A stretch of DNA of 64,000 bases from the NCBI RefSeq assembly GCF_014836755.1, contig NZ_JACSQF010000008.1, positions 129,542-193,541 on the forward strand, in the 5' to 3' direction. The DNA is from Oerskovia merdavium (GTDB lineage: Bacteria > Actinomycetota > Actinomycetes > Actinomycetales > Cellulomonadaceae). Below the pieces are notes generated by a model. It did no database searches. It saw only the letters and a list, made by a program, of their open reading frames with translations, and was not told where the DNA came from. Shown piece after piece: positions 26,037 through 35,150 of the stretch (its first letter is position 1; every line of letters starts with the position of its first letter). Both the position numbers and the translations under genes were made by a program.

Positions 26037-29000
26037 GCGAGGGCTCCGGGCTGGGCGTCGGCGGGGGTCAGGGCGAAGACGACGGCTGCGGCCGAGACGT
26101 ACGGCTGGACGTCGGCGTAGCGGGCACGGATGGAGTCCAGCTCGCGCTTCTCCTCGTCGTCGAGGGTGTCGAGGCGGTCCTCCATGGCGCGCATGTCCCG
26201 CTGGAACTGGCGCTCCTGCTCGGGCAGGAGACCAAACAGCGTGCCGTCGGCGTCCTCCCGCTCCCGGCGCAGGGCCTCGAGGGAGTCACGCAGGTTACGA
26301 CGGAACGCGGCGTAGATCTCCCGCGCCCTGTCGACGTCGGCGTCCTTGCGCTTGACCAGCGACTCAGCGACCGCCTGCTGCTTGCGTTCGGCGGCCTTCC
26401 GCATGGCGTCGTCAAGACGCTCCCGTAGACCTCGCTCCCCCGCGCTCGCGTTCCAGTCGTCCGCGAGCGCCGCCCGGACGGCGTCCGGCGCCAGCTCGAG
26501 GTCGGTGCGGTCGAGGGTCTGTTCCACGAGGTTCTCGGCCTTGGACTCGGCGAGGGCGCGGCCCTTGATGCGGATACCGGCGAGAAAGACCTCTTCGTGG
26601 AGGCGCAGGCCGCCACGACCGACCAGCACGAGACGGGCGACGGCCGCGACGCAGGACTGCTCGAGGTCGGGCACCACCACGGCCGTCGCGCGGTGTACTG
26701 CGGAATCCGCGCTGAACAGGCTGGACCGCAGGATGCGGCTGGCCTTCTGCATGAGGGCGTGCCCGAGGTGCACGTAGACGACCTCGTTGTTCGGCACCTC
26801 CGTCGCGGCGGCGCCGTCGAACGTGATGGGGCGCAGCCTTGCGTCCAGGCGCGTGTTGAGGCCGCGGAGCGCGGGCTGCCAGGCCTGGCCGAGGTTCGGC
26901 ACGGTGTAGACGGCCGCGTCGGTGTCCTGATGGCCTGACACTTCGAGGGTCGGCTGGTCCGTCAATCGCAGCGCGGTATCCACGACGCGCCGGGCGTTGT
27001 CCGGCGTGAGGTGCATCCGCTCCTTGATGTTCTCGTACTGCTCCTCGAGGCGCGTGAGCGAACGGTTGAGCTCGGCCGAGCCCGCCATGACCGACGTGAC
27101 AGCCTCCGCCTCGGTCGTGGGGCGCCGTCGGGGTGTCTTGTCGATGTGGCCGAACTTGTTCTGGATCTCGGCGTCGATCACCGGGTTCACCGAGCCGAGG
27201 TCGCCATGCACGTTGGCGACCTTGCGGGCGATGTACTCCATGAAGTGCATGTCCGCGCCGAACGTCGACGACGTCGACTCCGGCACGAACTGCACCACCT
27301 GCGGGTTCTGCGTCTGCCCGTACCGGTCGATACGCCCGATCCGTTGCTCGAGGCGAGACGGGTTGAACGGCACGTCGAAGTTCACCAGGCGGTGGCAGTG
27401 CGCCTGGAGGTCGATGCCCTCGCCGGCCGCGTCCGTGGCGACGAGCACACGCAGCGGCTCCTTCGACGGGTCCGCGTTGAAGCGGGCGCGCGTAACCTCG
27501 CGGGTCTCGGTGTCCGTCGAACCCTGGATCGTGGCCAGGCGGGACTCGTCGTAGCCGCGCTGGCGCAGGTTCTCCACGATCCAGTCGAGGGTGTCCGCGT
27601 ACTCGGTGAAGATGACGACCCGCTCGTTGGACCACTCCCCACTCGGGCGGCAAATCGCCGTCAGCCAATCGATGAGCGCCTTGAGGCGCGAGTCCGCCTT
27701 GGGGCGATACCCGGTGCCCCACGTGACGAGGCAGTCGATCTCCTCCGTGGTCGCCGAGACCAGGGGGTCGTGGGTGGAGGTGCGCTCCCGGCGCAGCGTC
27801 GTGAACTCCGGGTGCTCGAGAGCGCCCTCCTCCTCGTCGGACGCCTCCGAGCCGAGCACCTCGGCGTAGTAGTCGTCCTCCTCGAGGTCCGAGCCTGCAC
27901 TGAACTGCGCCGCGCGGTAGTTGGCGAGCGTCGTGCCGAAGGCGTACGGGCTCGACAGGAAGCGCTTCTTGAGGAGCATCGCGACGATGTCACCAGAAGC
28001 CTTCATGCCGTTCGCCCGAGCCGACTTTGTCAGCAGGCCGTCGAGCAGGTCGAACATCTGCTGCTCGTCCTGGGCGGGTTCGAACGGGATGGTCGAGATC
28101 TCGCGCGGCTTGAAGTTCTTCGCCACGATGTCGCCCTTGAGGCGGCGGACCGTAACCTCCTTGAGCGCCGTGTCATCCACCGTCGCGCCGCGGCTGAACC
28201 GGCGGTTGTCGATCATCTCGAGCAGCGCCGTGAACGACTCGCTGTGCCCGTTGTGCGGCGTTGCAGAGAGGAAGAGTCGATGCTCGCACAGGCGGGCCAG
28301 GTCACGGACGGCGGTGGTGCGCTGAGAGTCCACCGCGTAGCCGCGGGCCTTGCCGATGGTGGACGGGCTCGACGGCGCCACGTGGTGGGCCTCGTCGACC
28401 ACGAGCACGTCGAAGGCGTACCGTTTGGCGCTGTTGACCGCGCCGACCCCGCTGGTTGCCTCCCGGAAGAGCCGCTGGGCGCGAACGCCAGGCAGCCACG
28501 CCATCGACACGATGACGCGCGGGAACAGGCGGAAGGGGTTCGCGTTGAGGCCGTGCGAGCGCCGCACGCGCGCCATGAGATCGGAGTTCACGATCTCGAA
28601 CTCAAGACCGAACTTCTCCCGCATCTCGTCCTGCCACTTCAGCGCGAGGCTCGGCGGGCACACAATGATGACGCTGCGGGCGCGGTGCCGGAGCAGCAGC
28701 TCCTGGACCACCAGGCCGGCCTCGATCGTCTTACCGAGGCCGACGTCGTCAGCGAGCAGCAGGTTCGTGCGGGGTGCCTGAAGAGCTCGGCGGAGTGGCT
28801 CGAGCTGGTAGGCCTCGACGTTCGCGCCCGAGCGGAAGGGTGCCTGGAACTCCCCCGCGTCGGCCGACGTGATCGCGCCCCATCGCACGGCGTCCACGTA
28901 GGCGGCAAGGGTGTTGGGGTCGTCAAAACCGCCGATCTGCTCCGGCAGGCCGCGATCCGGGGCGACCGAGTGGCCAATCTCCAGTTCCCAGACGACCGCC

Positions 29001-29221
29001 AACTCCTCGCCGCGGCGGTCCTCGTCCAGTGACTGGAGGCTGACCACATGATTGAGGCCGGGACGTCCCTCATCGGCAGGGCTGCGCGGCAGGCCTTGTC
29101 GTCGGATGTCCGTGATGGCCCACGTCGACCCGCGCACAGTAACCACCTGTCCCGGCTCCGGGACCAGCGGTCCTGCCGGCCGAACTTCCGCAGCGGTGGG
29201 GTCGATGGCTGTGCTGGTCAA
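26033..29221 (-). CDS. drmD: DISARM SNF2-like helicase DrmD
   Basis: A 1062-residue SF2/SNF2 ATPase, the marker of class 1 DISARM. Walker A is LADDVGLGKTIEAG (about 157-170), Walker B VVDEAHHVAP, motif III LFLSATPHNG. The C-terminal helicase half has VIFTEYADT, VATDAAGEGIDLQ and RLEQRIGRIDRYGQ. It is followed by a long Arg/Glu-rich helical C-terminus (about 950-1040). The start is TTG 29221 with GAGAGG about 9 nt upstream. It is the first gene of the operon and diverges from an SF1 helicase gene. Confidence 0.93.
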   Translation of the reverse strand: MTSTAIDPTAAEVRPAGPLVPEPGQVVTVRGSTWAITDIRRQGLPRSPADEGRPGLNHVVSLQSLDEDRRGEELAVVWELEIGHSVAPDRGLPEQIGGFDDPNTLAAYVDAVRWGAITSADAGEFQAPFRSGANVEAYQLEPLRRALQAPRTNLLLADDVGLGKTIEAGLVVQELLLRHRARSVIIVCPPSLALKWQDEMREKFGLEFEIVNSDLMARVRRSHGLNANPFRLFPRVIVSMAWLPGVRAQRLFREATSGVGAVNSAKRYAFDVLVVDEAHHVAPSSPSTIGKARGYAVDSQRTTAVRDLARLCEHRLFLSATPHNGHSESFTALLEMIDNRRFSRGATVDDTALKEVTVRRLKGDIVAKNFKPREISTIPFEPAQDEQQMFDLLDGLLTKSARANGMKASGDIVAMLLKKRFLSSPYAFGTTLANYRAAQFSAGSDLEEDDYYAEVLGSEASDEEEGALEHPEFTTLRRERTSTHDPLVSATTEEIDCLVTWGTGYRPKADSRLKALIDWLTAICRPSGEWSNERVVIFTEYADTLDWIVENLRQRGYDESRLATIQGSTDTETREVTRARFNADPSKEPLRVLVATDAAGEGIDLQAHCHRLVNFDVPFNPSRLEQRIGRIDRYGQTQNPQVVQFVPESTSSTFGADMHFMEYIARKVANVHGDLGSVNPVIDAEIQNKFGHIDKTPRRRPTTEAEAVTSVMAGSAELNRSLTRLEEQYENIKERMHLTPDNARRVVDTALRLTDQPTLEVSGHQDTDAAVYTVPNLGQAWQPALRGLNTRLDARLRPITFDGAAATEVPNNEVVYVHLGHALMQKASRILRSSLFSADSAVHRATAVVVPDLEQSCVAAVARLVLVGRGGLRLHEEVFLAGIRIKGRALAESKAENLVEQTLDRTDLELAPDAVRAALADDWNASAGERGLRERLDDAMRKAAERKQQAVAESLVKRKDADVDRAREIYAAFRRNLRDSLEALRREREDADGTLFGLLPEQERQFQRDMRAMEDRLDTLDDEEKRELDSIRARYADVQPYVSAAAVVFALTPADAQPGALA

Positions 29222-29389
29222 GCTCGCAACCTCTCAATTGTGGACAAGTCCATCCGGAATGAGACTGTGGACGATGGTAGGCGCACCCACTGACAGGGTT
29301 GATCACTCACGTGCCCTCCGGAAGGATTTCACCCGGTACAGGTCGACGCACAATCGAGACCTCACGTGCGAGTCGCTATCCTCGCGGAC
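29222..29389. promoter_or_regulatory. divergent promoter region of DISARM and SF1 helicase
   Basis: This 168-bp interval separates drmD (minus) from the SF1 helicase (plus). TATCCT at 29377-29382 lies 7 nt before the ATG at 29390, fitting a leaderless start for the helicase. The heptamer TGTGGAC occurs twice about 30 bp apart (near 29239 and 29268) and could be a regulator site. I cannot place the drmD -10 box with confidence. Confidence 0.45.
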
Positions 29390-31615
29390 ATGCCGCAGGT
29401 CTCGATCGGTCCCGACAAGTCAGGTGGAGTCGACGGAAGCGTCGCCGGCGCCGTCCTGACATTCCTGCAGAAGCTCGGACGAGACGACACCTCACCTGGC
29501 CTGCACATCGAGCCGGTAGTCGGCGGCGCTGATCACCGCTTGTACACCGGCCGGGTCACCAAGTTCTGGCGGGCCCTACTCGCCAAGGTCGGCGACGGCC
29601 CCAGCGCCACCTATGTCTACTTCGGCACGTTTCAGCACGACGAGGCCTACGAGAAGGCTAAGCGGCTCAAACTCACCGTCAACCCCCAGGCCAACGTGCT
29701 CGAGCTCGTCGAAGCTGCTGCGCCGCCGACGATCCTCGAGAACGTCCCACGGTTCACACAGCCCGAATACGTCGCTCCGCCTCCGTTCCCGACACCTACC
29801 CTGCCCGAGCCTGTACTACGAGCACGGGGGTACTCCGTCCACGATCTCCTCGAGCTCGGCATCGACGACACCCTCGCCTCGGACGCCATCCTGCAGACCG
29901 ACGAGCTCGAGCTCGTCGCTCTCACCGACGACGCGCCCGCTCGCTGGCAGCAGAACGTCCTCCTCGAGCTCGCCGACGGCGTACCGCTCCACGAGATCAA
30001 GGCCCGCTACGGCCTCGAGAAGGTGCAGGGCGATCCTGATTCCGACTCCGTCGTGCTCGCCGCGCTGGATCGACCCGCGTCCCGGATGGACTTTGCCCTC
30101 GTCACCGACGATGCGGAACTGCGCGCCGCACTCGAAGACCCCGACTTTGGTCGCTGGCGCACCTTCCTCCACCCTGAGCAGCGGGCCTATGCCTACGGGG
30201 AGCGTAGCGGCTCGTTCCGCCTCTCCGGTGGCGCCGGAACCGGCAAGACGGTCGTCCTGCTGCACCGCGCCCGACACCTCCAGCGCGAGAACCCACAAGC
30301 ACGGATCGTTCTCACCACGTACAACAAGACGCTTGCCAGCTCGCTGAGGGACAGTCTGCTGTTCCTCGATCCACAGACCCACCTCGCCAAATACCCCGGC
30401 GATGTCGGCATCTTCGTCGGCACAGTCGACGCCATCGCTTGGCGGCTCGTCACGCAGGGCGCCGCCCACGGCCTGCCCATCACCGACGCGGCCGGCCTCG
30501 TCCTCGGCACCGCCAGGAGTACCGTCGTCCAGGCGACCACCGGTGACGCGTGGAGACGTGCGCTCTCCCATGCAGGCCACGAGCTGCCGGAGTCCCTTCG
30601 GACGCCGGGCTTCTTCGCCGCCGAGTACGGCACCGTCGTCGTCCCCCACCGCATCACCACCCGCGACGAGTACCTCGCCGCCCCGCGAGCGGGACGGCGG
30701 GTCCCCCTCGACCGCGAGCGCCGCAGCCTGGTGTGGGATGTCATCGACGCCTACCGCGAGGCCGGCATCCAGTCCCGCACCACGGACTACGACGAGAAGT
30801 CGATGATCGCCGCCATCGCTCTCGATCAGGCCGCACCGACCATCGGTCGGCCCGTCGACCACGTCCTCGTCGACGAGGCGCAGGACCTGTCACCGTCGCG
30901 TCTCATCCTGCTGCGGGCCCTCGTTGCCGACGGGCCAGGCGACCTCCTCCTCGCCGAGGATGCTCAGCAGCGCATTTACGCCCCCCTCGTGGTCCTCAGC
31001 AGGTACGGAATCCTGATCCGCGGACGTTCCCGGCGTCTCACGCTCAACTACCGCACCACCGCCCAGACCCTCCGCTTTGCGAGCAGCATCCTCGCCGGTG
31101 AAGAGCTCATCGACTTCGACGGCGAGCCGACGCAGGACGACGGTGCGCGATCCGCCCGGGTTGGCCTGGCACCGCGCACCGAAGGAGCGTCGTCGCTGGA
31201 CGGCGCCTACGCGACGGCGGCGCTGACTCTCCTGAGTTGGATCAACGACGGCGCGACGCCCGAATCTCTCGCCGTTCTCGTGCGTGGAGGCAACGAAGGC
31301 ACCTACCTGCTCCCCGAGCTGGCCGATCGCGGAGTGACCGCCACCTATATCGGACCGCGCGACACGCCCTCCAAGGGGGCGGTGTCCGTCATGACAATGC
31401 ACCGCTCCAAGGGCATGGAGTTCCGCCACGTCTTGCTCTTCGGTGTGACGGCCGAGGCGCTGCCCGCTCACGTGGACGATCTGCCCGAACCCGAACGGAA
31501 CGACGCCGTGCAGCGGGAGCGGTCACTGCTCTACGTCGCGACGACTCGGGCTCGCGACGAGCTCGTCGTCCTGTGGGACGGCGAGCCGAGCGAACTGCTC
31601 CCGCTCGCCGTCTGA
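29390..31615 (+). CDS. SF1 (UvrD-like) helicase with N-terminal accessory domain
   Basis: A 741-residue UvrD/Rep-type helicase. Walker A is GGAGTGKT (280-287), motif II VDEAQDL, motif IV LNYRTT, motif V MTMHRSKGMEFRHV, motif VI LYVATTRARDELVVLW. The first ~110 residues (GLHIEPV, RVTKFWRALL, YVYFGTFQHDEAYEKA, TVNPQANVLEL) resemble the N-terminal domain of a helicase family in which I recall a RelE/ParE-like fold; this is inference. The start is ATG 29390 with TATCCT 7 nt upstream; GTG 29366 is an in-frame alternative. Its divergent placement beside DISARM suggests a defence or repair role. Confidence 0.85.
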   Translation: MPQVSIGPDKSGGVDGSVAGAVLTFLQKLGRDDTSPGLHIEPVVGGADHRLYTGRVTKFWRALLAKVGDGPSATYVYFGTFQHDEAYEKAKRLKLTVNPQANVLELVEAAAPPTILENVPRFTQPEYVAPPPFPTPTLPEPVLRARGYSVHDLLELGIDDTLASDAILQTDELELVALTDDAPARWQQNVLLELADGVPLHEIKARYGLEKVQGDPDSDSVVLAALDRPASRMDFALVTDDAELRAALEDPDFGRWRTFLHPEQRAYAYGERSGSFRLSGGAGTGKTVVLLHRARHLQRENPQARIVLTTYNKTLASSLRDSLLFLDPQTHLAKYPGDVGIFVGTVDAIAWRLVTQGAAHGLPITDAAGLVLGTARSTVVQATTGDAWRRALSHAGHELPESLRTPGFFAAEYGTVVVPHRITTRDEYLAAPRAGRRVPLDRERRSLVWDVIDAYREAGIQSRTTDYDEKSMIAAIALDQAAPTIGRPVDHVLVDEAQDLSPSRLILLRALVADGPGDLLLAEDAQQRIYAPLVVLSRYGILIRGRSRRLTLNYRTTAQTLRFASSILAGEELIDFDGEPTQDDGARSARVGLAPRTEGASSLDGAYATAALTLLSWINDGATPESLAVLVRGGNEGTYLLPELADRGVTATYIGPRDTPSKGAVSVMTMHRSKGMEFRHVLLFGVTAEALPAHVDDLPEPERNDAVQRERSLLYVATTRARDELVVLWDGEPSELLPLAV

Positions 31616-32255
31616 CACCACTCGTTGCCATCCGGAGGGCTGATGTCGGATGCCGACGTTCCAGACCTGCTCGGGTTGGCAGACATGCATCTCCACTTGG
31701 CCATCTGCTACTCGATCACCCGCTTCCCCTGCTCGTTGTCGCTCTGAACCTTGATGGTGAGACTGATAAACCAGCGTCAACGCGTCAGGCGAGCACCACG
31801 AGAACGGCGAGCATGATCTTGGCACCTTCCGCGGCCACGGACGGGAGCACTCCCTTGGCTGGCCCCATGCACGAACTGGTCGGCACACGACCGAAGACGA
31901 CCTCCGACGTGTGCCCGCAACAAGAGTGATTCCGCCGCTCACAACGCCAGCCAGCTAGACCTTTCGCTCCTCGACGCCGCTCGCGAGCGCTCGCCAGCGC
32001 TGGCAGAAGCCCTCCGGACAGTAGAGCTACAAGTGATCCATGCTTTGCTCCCGCGTCCACGAGCTGGCTCATGAGTCCATCAGCGCTTCCTCCGGTGACT
32101 GAGGCTCCCGGTGGTGGTCTCCGAACGCCCTGTACATCGCCATCGGCGTCAAGACCGCTCGCGCAATGGCGCACCCCGTCGGGTCTCGACTTGCTGGAGG
32201 AAATCCTTTACAGTTGGAGCACTGGTGTATAGGTTTCCCTACGGAGGTGGTCGTC
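31616..32255. other. gene-poor interval before abiE
   Basis: About 640 bp between the SF1 helicase and abiEi. A 34-codon frame starts at ATG 31643 with GGAGG just upstream, but nothing in it is recognisable. Its composition is mixed and open frames on both strands look like GC-driven shadows or decayed genes. The end carries the abiE promoter region. Confidence 0.4.
32205..32231 (+). promoter_or_regulatory. candidate abiE promoter
   Basis: TTTACA (32205-32210) and TATAGG (32226-32231) are separated by 15 bp, a little short for a sigma-70 promoter. They lie about 25 bp before the abiEi start, and AbiEi proteins normally repress their own promoter. Confidence 0.4.
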
Positions 32256-32831
32256 GTGTCCGCGGACCTGCTGGCCGCCCTGCCTCCGACGTTCCGCTAC
32301 TCGCAAGCCCGGGAGTGTCTCAACGAACGGCAGTTCCGGAAGCTCATCGACGAGGGGGAGATCATCGCGATCGCCCGCGGCCTGTACCGCAAGCGCGGCC
32401 TCGCGGGCGACGACGATCTCATCGATCTTGCCTCCCGCTCCCCCGACGCAACACTCTGCTTGCGGTCGGCCTTGGCCCGCCACGACCTCATCGACGACAT
32501 CCCCGCCGAGATCGACATCGCGATACCTCGCGGGGCATGGACCCCGCACACCGAGGCGCCGGTGCGCTGGCGACACTTCGATACCAAGACATTCCCCATC
32601 GGTAGGGGCCTGCTAGACATCGGGGACGAATCGACCATCGGCCTGTACTCGGCGGAGCGCAGCATCATCGACGCGTTCCGGATGCGAAACATCGAGGGCC
32701 CCGAGCTCGCCAACGAGTCCCTGAAACGGTGGCTGCGGTCCGGCGGCCGGCCGTCGGAACTGCTGCGCGTGGCCCGCGACTTTCCCCGCACCCTGACCCC
32801 TCTGCGACAGACCATGGAGATCCTGCTGTGA
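32256..32831 (+). CDS. abiEi: AbiEi antitoxin-family protein (type IV TA)
   Basis: A 191-residue antitoxin and transcriptional autorepressor. The N-terminal winged helix includes LPPTFRYSQARECLNERQFRKLIDEGEIIAIARGLYRK (about residues 8-47). The AbiEi C-terminal domain follows (GLYSAERSIIDAFRMRNIEG). The start is GTG 32256 because GGAGG lies 8 nt upstream; earlier GTG codons encode residues without homology. The stop overlaps the abiEii start (GTGA), the usual arrangement of the pair. Confidence 0.88.
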   Translation: MSADLLAALPPTFRYSQARECLNERQFRKLIDEGEIIAIARGLYRKRGLAGDDDLIDLASRSPDATLCLRSALARHDLIDDIPAEIDIAIPRGAWTPHTEAPVRWRHFDTKTFPIGRGLLDIGDESTIGLYSAERSIIDAFRMRNIEGPELANESLKRWLRSGGRPSELLRVARDFPRTLTPLRQTMEILL

Positions 32832-33733
32832 TCCGCCCGACGCACGGCACGCCCGCAGGGGATGCCTACCTGGATCTGCAGAATCAAGCGCGCCGCTCCA
32901 AGCGGCCTACCCAGGAGCTGCACCAGTTGTACGTGCTCGAGGGTTTCCTTGCGCGACTGGCCGCGAGCTCCGAGCGCAACCACTTCGTCCTCAAAGGTGG
33001 CGTGCTGCTCGCCGCCTTCGGAGCACGCCGCCCCACCAAGGACATCGACCTCGCGGCGCTCGAGACCGCCAACGATGTCGACACCGTCAGGGCACTCGTG
33101 GCCGACGTCGCCGCGACCGCGCTCCCGCAGGACGACGGGATCGAGTTCCTACCGGAGACAGCGCGAGCGGAGGCGATCCGCGAGGACGATGAGTACCAGG
33201 GCGTGCGCGTGCACGTCGACGCACGCTTGGCCACGGCCCGCCTTCCCTTCCACGTGGACGTGAACGTCGGCGACCCGATCTGGCCCGCGCCGTCAGACAT
33301 CGCCGTCCCACGCCTGCGTGGCGGTGAGCCGATCACCCTGCGCGGCTAACCGATCCATATGGTCTACGCCGAGAAGGTCGTCAACGCCGTCCAACGCGGC
33401 CTGGCCAACACTCGATGGCGCGACTTCGGTGACGTATGGAGCCTGTCCAGGAACCACGCTGTCAACGCGGACGATGTCATCCGCGCTATCGACGAGGTTG
33501 CACACCACCGCAAGGCGACGCTGAACCCGCTGGCCGACGTGCTCGACGGGTTCGCTCCGCTCGCCCAGACGCGGTGGCCCCGTTGGCTGCGCGGCTCGGG
33601 ATCACTTCACCTGCCGGCCGACATCGCACCCGTGCTCGACGACGTCATCGCGTTCGCCGACCCCGTGCTGACCGGCCAGGCCGCTGGCCTCACGTGGGAC
33701 CCCACCAAGTCCATCTGGTACGAACCGCGATAG
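32828..33733 (+). pseudogene. abiEii: AbiEii nucleotidyltransferase toxin, interrupted by an in-frame stop
   Basis: The intact frame would encode 301 codons of an AbiEii/DUF1814 nucleotidyltransferase: FVLKGGVLLAAFGARRPTKDIDLAAL (catalytic GG...DxD), then VDVNVGDP, LRG-PIHMVYAEKVV and GLANTRWRDFGDVWSL. At 33347-33349 a TAA stands where the family normally has a Tyr codon (LRGYP-type motif), and the reading frame resumes unchanged. One C-to-A change (TAC to TAA) explains it. The N-terminal product would be 173 residues and lack the conserved C-terminal lysine region. The GTG start overlaps the abiEi stop by 4 nt. It could be a real loss of toxin, a sequencing error, or read-through. Confidence 0.85.
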
Positions 33734-33738
33734 CCGGT

Positions 33739-33999
33739 TCACAGACTCCGGACCCCGAAAAGACCCGCCCCGTGGGAACCGTCTACCTGTCGCTTCGCCC
33801 ACACGGCGATCTCGCTCAGCATCTTGACCAACGGACGCTGGCCGCCGCGTAGGAAATCCTCGACAGCACCAGCTTTGCTGTCGAGGAACCCCTGCGCGCA
33901 CGCCGACTCGATGAGTCGATGAGTCGATGAGTCGATGAGTCGATGAGTCGACCTTGTCACGGTGATCAGAAGTTGATCCACTAGGGTTTGACAACCCAA
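33739..33999 (-). CDS. short ORF of unknown function containing an octamer repeat
   Basis: An 86-codon frame. The N-terminal part is made of the translated GATGAGTC repeat (THRLIDSS repeated), and the rest reads ACAQGFLDSKAGAVEDFLRGG. I do not recognise it. It may be the tail of a degraded gene whose 5' part was replaced, or non-coding. No Shine-Dalgarno is seen. Confidence 0.25.
   Translation of the reverse strand: MGCQTLVDQLLITVTRSTHRLIDSSTHRLIESACAQGFLDSKAGAVEDFLRGGQRPLVKMLSEIAVWAKRQVDGSHGAGLFGVRSL
33857..33887. terminator. 12-bp hairpin downstream of abiE
   Basis: TCCTCGACAGCA (33857-33868) pairs perfectly with TGCTGTCGAGGA (33876-33887) around a 7-nt loop. It lies 124 bp after the abiEii stop and may end that transcript. 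No U-tract follows. Confidence 0.5.
33910..33949. repeat. five tandem copies of the octamer GATGAGTC
   Basis: Five perfect head-to-tail copies of an 8-bp unit, flanked by partial copies (GACTC before, GAC after). Unit length is not a multiple of three, so slippage would shift any reading frame through it. No function is known to me. Confidence 0.95.
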
Positions 34000-34188
34000 G
34001 ATCGCTACAATTCCGAGGTCCCGATATCGATGTTTCTTGGTGCGCCCCCGGTGTACCCTTTGTGGCAGCGCGAGTCGCCGAATCGCCTTGAGGGCGGTGC
34101 CTGCTTGGGTAACCTTGACGCCCTCCGTAGGGCTCTCTCTACCCGAGGAGAGTATCGGTGGCGGGTTGGTTTGACTGGGATCTTTGAC
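33950..34188. other. gene-free interval left of the IS5 element
   Basis: About 240 bp of mixed composition with an imperfect ctctc/gagag stem near 34135-34155. I find no credible gene or known site here. Confidence 0.4.
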
Positions 34189-35150
34189 GTGTTCTCACCA
34201 GGGCTGACGGTGTGATGGCGCGCTGACCAGCAGGTTCGGTGTCCGGGAGGCTTGGTGGGCGGACCCCGGGCGTCAGGATGTAAGTCGCCAAACACACAAC
34301 CGCGACATCCTGGGGTCCCGTTTGATCACCTATCGTGCCAGCCTCGACGTGCCCGCTCACACCCTGAGGGTCGTCACCCGGTGGATCGGCGCCCACCGCC
34401 GCGCCCACGACGTGCGCCCCAAGCAACGGGTCGCGACCGCCCGCACGCAGGCGATCTTGGTGCTGCGCTGGTTCAAGGACGCCACACGGATACGACAGCT
34501 CGCGATCGACGCAGGGATCTCGCTCGCGACCGGCTACCGGTACCTGCACGAGGCCATCGACGTGATCGCGGCCCACGCCCCGAGCCTGCACGAGGTCCTC
34601 GCCATCGCGAAACAAGAGGACTGGCCGTTCGTGTGCCTGGACGGCACCCCTGGTCCCGATCGCCCAGCTGCACGGGCCCCGCAACCCGACCGGCGCCGAC
34701 TCGTGGTACTCGGGCAAGCACCACCGCCACGGCGGGAACGTCCAGGTCGTGTGCGAGCCGACCGGGTACCCCGTGTGGGTCTCGCCCGTGTGCCCGGGCT
34801 CGACCCACGACATCACCGCAGCCCGCACCCACGTCCTGCCCGCTCTCTACCCGGCTGCCGCGGCCGGCATCGTGACCCTGACCGACAAGGGCTATCAAGG
34901 CGCAGGGATCGGGACCGGGCACCCCCACCGCCTGAGGGCCGACGCGCACGTCGACGACGTCACCCGCAACAAGCTCCTCACCAGCCTGCGCGCCGTCGCC
35001 GAACGCGGCAACGCCCTGATCAAGAACACCTGGCGAGCCCTACGCCTGATCACCCTCGACCCCGCCCGCATCACCGAGATCACCGCCGCAGCCCTCGTCC
35101 TACTCCACCTTCAACGAGGAAGCAGGTGACACCACCGCTGGTGAGAACAC
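34189..35150. mobile_element. IS5-family insertion sequence, 962 bp
   Basis: The element is bounded by GTGTTCTCACCAG at 34189-34201 and its perfect inverted copy CTGGTGAGAACAC at 35138-35150. Between them lies one DDE transposase reading unit. No clear target-site duplication is visible in the flanks (gac / cac). The boundaries were set from the inverted repeats alone. Confidence 0.8.
34322..35129 (+). pseudogene. IS5-family (HARBI-like DDE) transposase with a +1 frameshift
   Basis: The first part (MITYRASLDV... WFKDATRIRQLAIDAGISLATGYRYLHEAID) is the HTH domain. The second part, in another frame, continues as the DDE catalytic domain (LVPIAQLHG, WYSGKHHRHGGNVQVV, SPVCPGSTHDITAAR, LTDKGYQGAG, ERGNALIKNTWRALR). 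The frames meet at a CCCC run at 34647-34650; removing one C restores a single frame of about 269 codons. This is either an inactivating insertion, a homopolymer sequencing error, or a programmed shift; the site lacks a typical slippery heptamer. Confidence 0.85.

Noticed and set aside
31785-32174. Minus-strand frame with a hydrophobic C-terminus before abiE
   Set aside because: No recognisable motif, no ribosome binding site, and it overlaps the abiE upstream region. I could not support it as a gene.
33347-33349. Treating the two halves of AbiEii as separate genes
   Set aside because: Both halves are in the same frame and together match one full-length protein. The downstream half has no ribosome binding site of its own.
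34647-34650. Programmed frameshift site in the IS5-family transposase
   Set aside because: Only a CCCC run is present, with no typical slippery heptamer or clear downstream stimulator, so an insertion or read error is more likely. It is kept as a pseudogene call.
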